Shown here one piece after another: positions 1 through 6,642 of a stretch of 7,748 nt of DNA (its first letter is position 1; every line of letters starts with the position of its first letter). A program made the position numbers and the translations under genes. The DNA is taken from NCBI GenBank assembly GCA_014763515.1, contig JACXVH010000065.1:1-7748 (forward strand). The letters run 5' to 3'. The notes under the pieces were generated by a model. It searched no databases, was not told the DNA's origin, and saw nothing but the letters and a program-made list of their open reading frames with translations. This DNA is from Flavobacteriaceae bacterium. Its GTDB lineage: Bacteria > Bacteroidota > Bacteroidia > Flavobacteriales > Flavobacteriaceae.

Positions 1-8
1 TTGCTCAT
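1..8 (-). CDS. Start of a further gene running off the left edge (partial, unidentified)
   Basis: An ATG on the minus strand (complement of 6-8) is followed by only five more bases, so the product cannot be named. It is called because the ATG is preceded by a strong purine-rich ribosome binding site, AAGGA at 15-19, six bases upstream, with a second AGGA at 20-23. A possible extended -10 promoter and an inverted repeat lie just upstream. It follows the broken phosphoethanolamine transferase gene in the same direction after a 107-base gap, the largest gap in the window, so it may be transcribed separately. Confidence 0.5.
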
Positions 9-14
9 CTTTTT

Positions 15-45
15 TCCTTTCCTAAATTCCTCATTTATTGTATCA
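15..45 (-). promoter_or_regulatory. Possible extended -10 promoter plus ribosome binding site for the gene at the left edge
   Basis: On the minus strand the sequence TGA-TACAAT (complement of 37-45) fits an extended -10 element (TGnTATAAT, one mismatch). Transcription from about position 30 would give a leader of roughly 22 bases ending in the AAGGA site at 15-19. No good -35 box is visible: TTAAGC at 62-67 is a weak match with 19-base spacing. The -10 box lies in the loop of the inverted repeat at 19-53, so a regulator bound to that repeat would flank it. Between 54 and 115 I see no clear rho-independent terminator, only A/T-rich sequence with one more TATAAT-like string. Confidence 0.35.
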
Positions 46-53
46 TTTAGGAA
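19..53. repeat. Perfect 9-bp inverted repeat with a 17-base spacer
   Basis: TTCCTAAAT at 19-27 is exactly reverse-complemented by ATTTAGGAA at 45-53. In the minus-strand direction, one arm lies in the spacer of the proposed promoter and the other just before the ribosome binding site of the gene at 1-8. It could be an operator for a dimeric regulator, or an RNA hairpin whose downstream arm contains an AGGA. No T-run follows, so it does not look like an intrinsic terminator. Confidence 0.5.
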
Positions 54-115
54 TAAGAAATGCTTAAGTCGCTGTCGAAATTTTCCGGGACATTATACTC
101 TCTAATTACCTATTC

Positions 116-1689
116 CTATAGTGCTCCTCTTTTTTTATATTTTAAGAATCCTTGTTTTCCTGTTATGTCGATTCCATTAATATAGTATTCATTATTTTCA
201 TTTGGATTTACAACTTCAACTCCCATTGATTTTGCAATTAATTTACCAAATTGATAATGTGAAATAATATTATTTAAACTTAAATCGTTTTTCAAGCCAA
301 CCTTACTTGCTTCATTGTTTAAATAGATCATCATCGGTATCTTGGCATCTTCAAACCCCAAATATGCATGACCATAGCGACCATTTTCATCTTTATTCCC
401 AATCATTTCAGAGTGATCTGAAGTAAAAAACACAACTGTAGATTTTTCATTTTTTGTTGCGAAATTAATTATTTTATCATAAAGAAAATCATTATATAAA
501 ATTGAATTATAATAACTATTTTGCATATATTCTTGATATGGTTTACCATTGAACGAAAATTTATAAAATTCTTTTGGTGTTGATTTGGTATAAGGCGAAT
601 GTGAATTTCTTTGATGTAAAACAATAAAATTTTTATTTCTGGTGTCAATTTTATTTAAATAGTTTACTAAATCTTCATCATAATTTACACCATTAGAAAA
701 GTTTGTTACGACATGATCTACACTATTGGTAAAATAATTTTCCATAATTGTTAGTTTTTGTGTTGTAACATAGTGTGTAGTATATCCTGCATCCTTTGCT
801 ATCTTAAATAAATTAGTGCTTGAATTGAAAATTAAAGACGTATTCTCTGGCTCTCGCTTAAGTGTAAAAAAGTCGGAACAGAAACTTTTGTCTCAACGCC
901 ACCAGAATATCCCCATGTATACAAAAGATTAGATTTCAACTTATCTAATTTTGGAGTTGTTTTCTTGCTAAACCCATAAAGACTCATATATTTAGCCCCG
1001 AGACTTTCTCCCATTACAACAATAATTGTATTTGGTGAATCTATTTTTATATGATTTAATTTATATTGCTGAAATTTTTTCTGCGGTGCTGAATTACCAA
1101 ATGATGTTATAATATCTTTTCCAAGCCACCACGAAAAAGAAGTATAAAAATTTCTTATCGATGTTGAGTCATTTTTAGGATAAAACAAATTTGGTATTCT
1201 GCTTTGGGATGCAATCAATGTGCCTGTAAAAAATATAAAAAATATAAAAAATAATGAAATGTATTTAATTCTTAATGTAGATTTTGAACTATACTTGAAT
1301 ATGAAAAAAGCTACAAACAAGAGTACAGTTAAAGATAATAATTCTATTAATATATATTTAACTATACCAAATAAAGATTCAAATACTTCTTCTGGCTGAT
1401 CTATAAACATATTTATTTCATAAGGCATAATTAGTGAGTGAAAAAAACTATAATGCAAATGTTCGACTAAAATAAAAAATATAAAAATTGAATATAAAAA
1501 AAACTTTAAATAAAGATTTGGCACAGATAAAATTAAAAAATTAATAGCAAAAAATATCAAAAACTCTCTATAAATATTTATACTTAAATCAAAATAACCA
1601 TCATACAAAAGGTTATAACTAACATCAGGGAGTATAAAAATTAAAGTCAATAAACCACTTATAATAAAATGGGTACGTAATTCTCTCAT
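116..1689 (-). pseudogene. Phosphoethanolamine transferase (EptA/CptA-like, sulfatase fold), interrupted by a single-base frameshift
   Basis: The family moves phosphoethanolamine from phosphatidylethanolamine to lipid A, LPS core or protein on the periplasmic face of the inner membrane. The gene is read in two frames: ATG at 1689 to a stop near 832, and a second frame ending at the TAG at 116-118. One added base, or a -1 slip, at the T-run at 866-871 joins them into 524 residues, a normal length for the family, with no stop in between. Five hydrophobic segments (about residues 8-28, 41-57, 61-78, 110-132, 142-160) precede the catalytic domain. Motifs in the first half are GES at 227-229, then a stretch containing SLYGF and TTP (usual GET/GES nucleophile motif). 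Motifs in the second half, counted in the rejoined protein, are YDED, LH...SH.PY with His359 and His364, SDH with Asp425-His426, and His441. A 45-base gap separates it from the pyruvyl transferase gene. Whether it is dead, phase-variable, recoded or a sequencing error is not decided. Lipid A, core sugar or protein acceptor is also unresolved. Confidence 0.85.
865..871 (-). other. Frameshift point: T6 run forming an in-frame T-TTT-TTA heptamer
   Basis: Upstream codons read GTT-CCG-ACT-TTT-TTA-CAC, giving a heptamer T-TTT-TTA in exactly the X-XXY-YYZ phase used by -1 ribosomal slippery sites. The upstream frame ends 11 codons after this heptamer at a TAA. Re-reading the final A gives ACA-CTT-AAG-CGA-GAG-CCA and an open frame to the end of the enzyme, so the protein would continue ...VPTFLTLKREPENTS. 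With seven T instead of six, the same joined protein (F for L) is made without recoding. I see no convincing stem-loop 5-9 bases downstream and no internal Shine-Dalgarno about 10 bases upstream, so active recoding is only a possibility. Confidence 0.6.
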
Positions 1690-1720
1690 TAAATAGCACT
1701 TCTATAATTAATTTGTGTGA

Positions 1721-1760
1721 ATTATATCGAAATATTATAATGAAAGACGAATTGTTTCAA
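1721..1760 (-). promoter_or_regulatory. Possible promoter for the phosphoethanolamine transferase gene
   Basis: Two perfect TATAAT strings occur on the minus strand (complements of 1734-1739 and 1721-1726), ahead of the ATG at 1689. A TTGAAA (complement of 1755-1760) is a 5-of-6 match to TTGACA, but only 15 bases from the first box, which is short. Every other gene junction upstream overlaps, so this 45-base A/T-rich gap is where an internal promoter would be expected. In DNA this A/T-rich such boxes also arise by chance. Confidence 0.3.
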
Positions 1761-2823
1761 GTTTTGGAACATTAACAACATCATACAGATTTATTCTCAT
1801 TAATTCTAACTTTTGAAATGAGTCTTTGAAATTACTAAAATCATTCCAATCTAAAACATTCATGGGATACTTAATAAGTTCAATAACACCTTCCATTTTA
1901 TGCGTATTGCCCTTTAGCGGAACAAACGGTACACCTTGCATCGCAGCAAATATATTTGGATGCTGTCTTCCACCAATGACAACATAAGCTTTTGCAATTA
2001 CAGCCATAGCTTTATCATACTTTTCTAGAAAACCAAAAATAGTAAATCTATACTTAGATTTTAATTTTTTTGCTATATACATATCTGTTTTTGCATTTGC
2101 AAGAAAGTATATTGGTATATCTTTGTAAAAATTTCTTATTTCTGCCAAAAGTTTGTCCATTAATTTTATAGACTTTCTGCTTCTTTTGAGATATGACGAT
2201 CCTGTAACTGCAACAAATTTTTGTGGTAAGTTTAAATCAGATGTTAATTCTTCAACCTCCTCTTTTGATAATGAACCAAGTGCATAAGCAGCATCTGCTA
2301 CGAGCTCTGGATTTAAGCCAAGCTTTTGTAGCTCTCTTTGAGATACGGGTTCTCGTACGGCTAGATAATCAACCATTGAATAAACTTTTTTTACCACATC
2401 TTGAATAAGCTTATTGTTGCCCAAATCAACTGTTTGATTTAATGCAGAAACAAAAGCTCCTCTTTTTTTAAATTCATAGAGCATTCCCATTAATCGTATC
2501 AAATGCCCAGACTTAGAATGTATTGCACCTTCTCCATTAAAACATACTGTATCAAAACCTTCAAAAAAACTTTCATCAATATTCAGTTTTTTAAGATATT
2601 TTATAACACTTCCTCTTTCATCGACCAAAATTGAATTAGCTAATTTTTTTTCCCAAATTGTTCTAATTATTCTTATTTTATCAAAGGGAAAAGATGGCAA
2701 ATCAAGTGGTACAAAAGTTGCATTGGGATATGTTTTTTCGACTAAAACTTTTATACCATTCGATGTTGCCTGCCCTCCCCAATTGATTGCGTCAAATGAA
2801 TTTACAAAATATGCTATTTTCAT
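1735..2823 (-). CDS. Polysaccharide pyruvyl transferase family protein
   Basis: Members of this family (PF04230, including CsaB- and WcaK-like enzymes) transfer a pyruvyl group from phosphoenolpyruvate to sugars, adding a ketal and a negative charge; some members have other roles. The 362-residue protein begins MKIAYFVNSF with an NWGGQ at 15-18, then shows FNGEGAIHS (95-103, the usual 'NGEG..H' motif), VREPVS (156-161), VADAAYAL (175-182, for the family's 'DpaF' region), and GGRQHPNIFAAMQGVPFV (284-301, for the 'gR.H..i.a...gvP' motif). No signal peptide or membrane segment is evident, so it should be cytoplasmic. The ATG at 2823 overlaps the preceding stop as ATGA, with AAGGA seven bases upstream, which supports the start. 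Local GC is higher than in adjacent genes (27 of 60 bases at 2281-2340), hinting at a separate origin. The exact sugar acceptor cannot be deduced. Confidence 0.85.
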   Translation of the reverse strand: MKIAYFVNSFDAINWGGQATSNGIKVLVEKTYPNATFVPLDLPSFPFDKIRIIRTIWEKKLANSILVDERGSVIKYLKKLNIDESFFEGFDTVCFNGEGAIHSKSGHLIRLMGMLYEFKKRGAFVSALNQTVDLGNNKLIQDVVKKVYSMVDYLAVREPVSQRELQKLGLNPELVADAAYALGSLSKEEVEELTSDLNLPQKFVAVTGSSYLKRSRKSIKLMDKLLAEIRNFYKDIPIYFLANAKTDMYIAKKLKSKYRFTIFGFLEKYDKAMAVIAKAYVVIGGRQHPNIFAAMQGVPFVPLKGNTHKMEGVIELIKYPMNVLDWNDFSNFKDSFQKLELMRINLYDVVNVPKLETIRLSL

Positions 2824-3875
2824 TTTATTTCCTTTAAAAATGGTTGTAATTTTTCTGATAACTCTTCGATAGGAAGTTTTTCAATATACTTAAAAACAAA
2901 ATTATCTAGATTTATATCAGACAGATTGCTTTGTATAGCAAGTCTATTGATCCTTTGCTTTTCAACCAAGTCATTCAAAAATAACTTATATTTTTTTTGT
3001 TCTTTAATATTTTTAGGAGATAAAGTAAAAACAGGTTTTTTGTACAATAATGATTCTGTTATCATTGAGCCACTCTCTTCTGTAACAAAAACTATAGATG
3101 CAAGTTCTAGGTACACAGCAACAATTTTTTCTGGATTTTGTCCAAAATAAACGCTATAAGCTATATCATCGCTATATTTTGAAAATAATTTTTTTAATAG
3201 CTTTTCATATTTAAGTCCTGTTCTTCGGGATGTTGTGATGAGAGCTTTTGCTTTATGCTTCTCAACTAAGGACATAAAATTATTTACTAATTCGTAGTAA
3301 TCATCCTCATCATATTTATATCCACCACCATCTCCGCCAATTAACAAAACAAAATATTTCCTATTGTTGTCAATCTTTTTTTCATTGCAAAAATATTTAA
3401 CTTGTTGATGCAAATCATTTTCGTCAATCATTCGAGTTGGTGCGATGCTCAAATTTATACAATTTTTTGCATTTATGTTGCTTAGTATAAGAAAAAAATA
3501 TTTTTGGTTTATCCCTCTTAATGAGCCGGAAAATATATTTTTCACCCCCAACATATAACATAACCATATATTCATAAACAAAGTGTCACCACCAGTTGAG
3601 ATAATCAAATCTATCTTATGATCTAGTTTATGATAGTTTTTATAAAACAACTTTATAAAAAAATCATTCAGTACAAACCTATTATTTAGAAAATTGTATC
3701 GAAGAATAAATCTCAAAATTCTCAAAAAAAACTTTGTCCTTATTGATATCTCCATAGTTACAATTTCTACTTGATGAGTTTTTTGAATTGCGCTTATAAT
3801 CCCATCCGTTATTGTTATATGTCCTGCTCTTCCATCTGTAATTTTCAGTACTTTTAACACATCAAGTGTTTTCAT
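2820..3875 (-). CDS. ELM1/GtrOC1-like putative glycosyltransferase, second copy (divergent)
   Basis: The protein resembles the 'mitochondrial fission ELM1-like' family (PF06258), which has a GT-B-like fold and often sits in bacterial LPS clusters; its reaction is poorly known. Motifs in order: ITDGRAGH (12-19), a glycine-rich STGGDT (93-98), LLIGGDGGGYKY (177-188), ITTSRRTG (213-220) and FVTEESGSMITES (263-275). It shares this order with the product of 6642-7562 (SDGKNGH, GGS, TTSPRT, TSDSTSMISES), but lacks the Asn-Gln that follows Gly-His there, having ITITDG instead. At 351 residues it is about 45 longer than the other copy, partly through a basic, hydrophobic stretch at about 46-66. The ATG at 3875 overlaps the upstream gene by 14 bases and has no clear ribosome binding site. 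A GTG at 3860, just after the upstream stop, would start the protein five residues later and is a credible alternative. Its stop overlaps the pyruvyl transferase start. Confidence 0.75.
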   Translation of the reverse strand: MKTLDVLKVLKITDGRAGHITITDGIISAIQKTHQVEIVTMEISIRTKFFLRILRFILRYNFLNNRFVLNDFFIKLFYKNYHKLDHKIDLIISTGGDTLFMNIWLCYMLGVKNIFSGSLRGINQKYFFLILSNINAKNCINLSIAPTRMIDENDLHQQVKYFCNEKKIDNNRKYFVLLIGGDGGGYKYDEDDYYELVNNFMSLVEKHKAKALITTSRRTGLKYEKLLKKLFSKYSDDIAYSVYFGQNPEKIVAVYLELASIVFVTEESGSMITESLLYKKPVFTLSPKNIKEQKKYKLFLNDLVEKQRINRLAIQSNLSDINLDNFVFKYIEKLPIEELSEKLQPFLKEIK

Positions 3876-4893
3876 TTAAATCCATTGTCAATTTTTTAAT
3901 ATAATTTTTATCTAAAATTTCAATATAGAAATTTATATATTCTTTTCCTATATTGCTCAGCATAAATTTAGCTTTTTTGTCTTTGCTAAATTCAAAAAAT
4001 TTATTTTTGTATTTTTCCAAATTATTATAAACATTATTAATTTTTTCAGCTATTTTAAATTCATCTATCAAAAAGTTTTCAGACAAAATCTCTTTTGCTA
4101 TTCCAACATTTCTTGAAATAAGCATCTGGGCATAAAAAAGTGCTTCAGTAATGACTAAACTAAAACCCTCGTTATGTGAACTAACTACAACCAAATCTGC
4201 TTGATTCATAAGTTCAGGTATATCATGACGAAATCCAACAAGCTCTACTTGATCGTTCAAATTTAGCTCTTTTGTAATTTTTTTCAAATTTTCTCTTTCA
4301 CCTCCATCTCCAACAATATTTAATCTAAAATCAAAATCAAGCTTTGAACATTCTCTGATTAGGATATCAAAACCTTTGATTTTATCAAGTCTGCCTATCG
4401 CAAGTATTGTAAAAATATTATTCTTTATATTCGAAAAACTTAGTTTTACTGGTTCTATGCCATTATAAATTATTTTTACTTTGCTTGTCTCAATAGTTTT
4501 TCTTGCGCCATTAGATACTGCTGTTACATATTCAACCTTATTAAATATAGAGCCTTTTCTAGAATTATGTTTTGTTGCGACATGCTTTATATTTAATAAT
4601 TTATTGAGTCTATAAAAAATTTCAGTAGCCTTCGCGCCATGGGTATGGACTATGTCAGGCTTAATTTTTTTTAAGATTTTTCCAATTTCAATATATAATA
4701 ATGGGTTAAATCTACTTTGACTAGAAAAAAGTCTATGTATTTTGATATCTTTCGATAATCTATCTATTATAAATTTGTTATCAAAAACTATAACTTCTAT
4801 TTTTATATTTTTTGAAAGCTCATTGCACAATGAAACAAAAACATTTTCCATGCCACCCCATCCATTTGATGCTAAGAATTGAACCACTTTCAT
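3862..4893 (-). CDS. Family 4 glycosyltransferase (GT-B fold), second copy
   Basis: GT4 retaining enzymes transfer a sugar from a nucleotide sugar to a growing glycan at the cytoplasmic face of the inner membrane. The 343-residue protein has the expected order: N-terminal domain beginning MKVVQFLASNGWGGMENVF (acceptor-side Gly-rich loop, residues 10-14), IVHTHGAKA (81-89), TAVSNGARKTI (124-134), NGIEP (144-148), then the donor domain with ILAIGRLDKIKGFD (163-176), LNIVGDGGER (191-200), and the EX7E motif Glu242...Glu250 in EGFSLVITE, which contacts the donor. The C-terminal part is Lys/Phe-rich. The ATG at 4893 overlaps the SGNH gene's stop as TAATG; the ribosome binding site is weak, so re-initiation is likely. 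Donor sugar and linkage cannot be read from the sequence. It differs clearly from the GT4 at 5551-6642, so it is not a recent duplicate. Confidence 0.88.
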   Translation of the reverse strand: MKVVQFLASNGWGGMENVFVSLCNELSKNIKIEVIVFDNKFIIDRLSKDIKIHRLFSSQSRFNPLLYIEIGKILKKIKPDIVHTHGAKATEIFYRLNKLLNIKHVATKHNSRKGSIFNKVEYVTAVSNGARKTIETSKVKIIYNGIEPVKLSFSNIKNNIFTILAIGRLDKIKGFDILIRECSKLDFDFRLNIVGDGGERENLKKITKELNLNDQVELVGFRHDIPELMNQADLVVVSSHNEGFSLVITEALFYAQMLISRNVGIAKEILSENFLIDEFKIAEKINNVYNNLEKYKNKFFEFSKDKKAKFMLSNIGKEYINFYIEILDKNYIKKLTMDLNENT

Positions 4894-5558
4894 TATGTGT
4901 TTTTACCTATTGCTGTATTGTATTCTTCAAACAATTTATTTGAGATTAACTCTATTCCATTTTGACTTAAGTGTGTACCATCAAGATAAAAATCTTTTTT
5001 ATTTTCAAAAAAATTATAAATATTTACTTTAAATACATTTTCATGCTTATCACTAATTTCTTGCATAGCTAAATTATATTTTTTTATTTCACTATTCCTA
5101 AAAATATCTTTATTTGGAATAGTATCAATTAAAAAAATTAAACAATTTTGTGAATTATTTATTATGAATTCTAAATTGTTTTTAAACTCATTTATCGGAA
5201 CAACACTTTCAACTCCAAGTAAACTATTTAGCCCTATCGCTTTACATATTTTTTTATATTTTTTGACTATTTTTCGTAAAATTTTTCTTATAAAATTATC
5301 TGGATAATACAATACATAAGGTGCATATTTAAAGGTTTTCCAAGAATCAACTAACCCATATTGGATTAGAATAATCTCGGTATTATCGGACTTAAAATCA
5401 TTAAAAAAATGTATCATTTCTCTTGTTGTAGACATAGTGTACCCACAATTTTTAACACTTTTGTTTATTTTTTTTGCAAATCTCTCAGGATATGAATTAA
5501 ATCGTAAATTTCCGATACCCAACGTATTGCAATCACCCAATGCTAATATTTCAACCAT
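4893..5558 (-). CDS. SGNH/GDSL-type hydrolase or O-acyltransferase with Cys in the nucleophile position
   Basis: SGNH enzymes cleave or transfer acyl esters, and small ones in glycan clusters are usually thought to add or remove O-acyl groups. The 221-residue protein shows the blocks in order: ILALGDCNTLG (4-14, block I, where GDS is usual), NCGY (37-40, block II Gly), IQYGLVDSW (65-73, block III with GxxD), and the C-terminal YLDGTHLS (191-198) giving Asp193 and His196 of the catalytic dyad. The nucleophile at residue 10 is TGC (Cys), confirmed by reading the codon. There is no signal peptide, so it should act in the cytoplasm. A strongly basic segment at 91-106 could bind membrane or anionic substrate. 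The ATG at 5558 overlaps the previous gene by 8 bases and has AGAGGT six bases upstream. This is among the most A/T-rich DNA in the window (8 G/C of 60 at 5101-5160). Substrate is unknown. Confidence 0.75.
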   Translation of the reverse strand: MVEILALGDCNTLGIGNLRFNSYPERFAKKINKSVKNCGYTMSTTREMIHFFNDFKSDNTEIILIQYGLVDSWKTFKYAPYVLYYPDNFIRKILRKIVKKYKKICKAIGLNSLLGVESVVPINEFKNNLEFIINNSQNCLIFLIDTIPNKDIFRNSEIKKYNLAMQEISDKHENVFKVNIYNFFENKKDFYLDGTHLSQNGIELISNKLFEEYNTAIGKNT

Positions 5559-6642
5559 TAATTACCTCTTTATAAATTTCCAATGTTTTTTGTACCATCT
5601 GTTCTAATGAAAAATTTTTAGTAATATAAGTATATCCATCAAATTTCAAATCTTTAGATTCTATTATTTTTAAAGCTAACTCATCTGTATTACCCACATC
5701 AACTAAAAATCCATTTTTACCATCAATTATGATATCTTTTACGCCGCCATGATTTGTTGCAATTACAGGAGTATTCATAGCAATCGCTTCGGCTACACTC
5801 CTACCGAAACTTTCCGGTTTTTTAGATGCGCTTACTACAACATCACTCAAAGTATATATTTCTGCTATATTGCTCTGACTGCCCGTAAAGATAATTTCAT
5901 TTTCTAAGCCCAATTCTTTTACCAATTTTTTTAAGCTTTCAAAATAATCTTCTTTGTCTTTATGAACTCCACCGACAATAAGCGCTTTGAGTTGCGGGAT
6001 CGTCTTTTTTACTATATCAACAGAATGAATAAATGTTTCAAGATCCTTTAACTGTGTTATTCTTCCTATTGTTGATACAATAAATTTATTTTCCAAATCA
6101 TATTGCTTTTTAAAATCAGCAATAAATTGCTTATTTATATTGTTTGGATTAAATTTTTCCGGATCAACCCCTCTTGGTATGACAGTAATTTTTTCTTCGG
6201 GTATTTTGTAATATCTTTTAATGTGCTCTTTAATCGAATTGCTTACGCAAATAACTGCATCTCCCTTGGTCATTATCTTACTATAGAAACTTACGCTATT
6301 AAATCCGTGAACAGTAGTAACAAAAGGTATATGAAGAGTTTTGTTTGCCAAAAAGCTAAGCCATGCAGGCACCCTGCTTCTGGCATGGATAATATCAGGA
6401 TTTAACTCTTTTAGCAAAGCTCTAAGTTTATAAATACGCCATGGAACGCTCAAGGGGTTTTTGCCTGCAACATCAAATTTAATATGTTTGCCGCCATCTG
6501 CTTCTATCTGTTTAGTTTGCTTCCCGCCATTGCTGATAACTATACTTTCATGTCCCAGTTTTACAAACTCTCGATTAAGCTCAACTGTTCCTCTTTCCAC
6601 TCCGCCCTCATTTAATTCCGGCAGGAGTTGTACTATCTTCAT
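5551..6642 (-). CDS. Family 4 glycosyltransferase (GT-B fold), first copy
   Basis: This is a retaining glycosyltransferase, probably adding an early sugar of the LPS core or repeat unit at the inner membrane. Seen in order, numbering from the ATG: KIVQLLPELNEGGVERGT (residues 2-19) with the Gly-Gly loop, DIIHARSRVPAW (83-94), VTTVHGFNS (108-116), ICVSNSIKEHI (131-141), IPRGVDPEKF (155-164), then the donor domain STIGRITQLKDLETFI (190-205), ALIVGG (220-225), IIFTGSQSNIAEIY (250-263), and the EX7E motif Glu277...Glu285 in ESFGRSVAE, followed by TPVIATNHGG. The 363-residue length is typical. The start is set at the ATG at 6642, which overlaps the preceding TGA as TGATG; an in-frame GTG at 6645 immediately before it would add one Met. 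AAGG lies about nine bases upstream. The gene ends in a TGA inside the start of the SGNH gene. Confidence 0.9.
   Translation of the reverse strand: MKIVQLLPELNEGGVERGTVELNREFVKLGHESIVISNGGKQTKQIEADGGKHIKFDVAGKNPLSVPWRIYKLRALLKELNPDIIHARSRVPAWLSFLANKTLHIPFVTTVHGFNSVSFYSKIMTKGDAVICVSNSIKEHIKRYYKIPEEKITVIPRGVDPEKFNPNNINKQFIADFKKQYDLENKFIVSTIGRITQLKDLETFIHSVDIVKKTIPQLKALIVGGVHKDKEDYFESLKKLVKELGLENEIIFTGSQSNIAEIYTLSDVVVSASKKPESFGRSVAEAIAMNTPVIATNHGGVKDIIIDGKNGFLVDVGNTDELALKIIESKDLKFDGYTYITKNFSLEQMVQKTLEIYKEVING

Noticed and set aside
54..115. A rho-independent terminator after the phosphoethanolamine transferase gene
   Set aside because: Only a short imperfect CGGAAAATTTCG fold is present, with no stable GC stem and no following T-run in the minus-strand direction.
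116..745. A stand-alone 209-residue sulfatase-like protein starting at the ATG at 745
   Set aside because: The matching frame stays open upstream to the T-run at 866-871, there is no ribosome binding site before that ATG, and the protein would lack the nucleophile motif; it is the second half of the broken phosphoethanolamine transferase.
1496..1503. A8/T8 runs as phase-variation tracts (also at 2644-2651, 2991-2998, 3724-3731)
   Set aside because: Runs of this length are common in DNA this A/T-rich, all sit in intact frames, and there are no long G or C tracts of the type used for phase variation in Campylobacterota.
2223..3150. Plus-strand open frames at 2223-2408 and 2926-3150
   Set aside because: They are antisense to the pyruvyl transferase and second ELM1-like genes, with biased composition mirroring those genes and no family resemblance.
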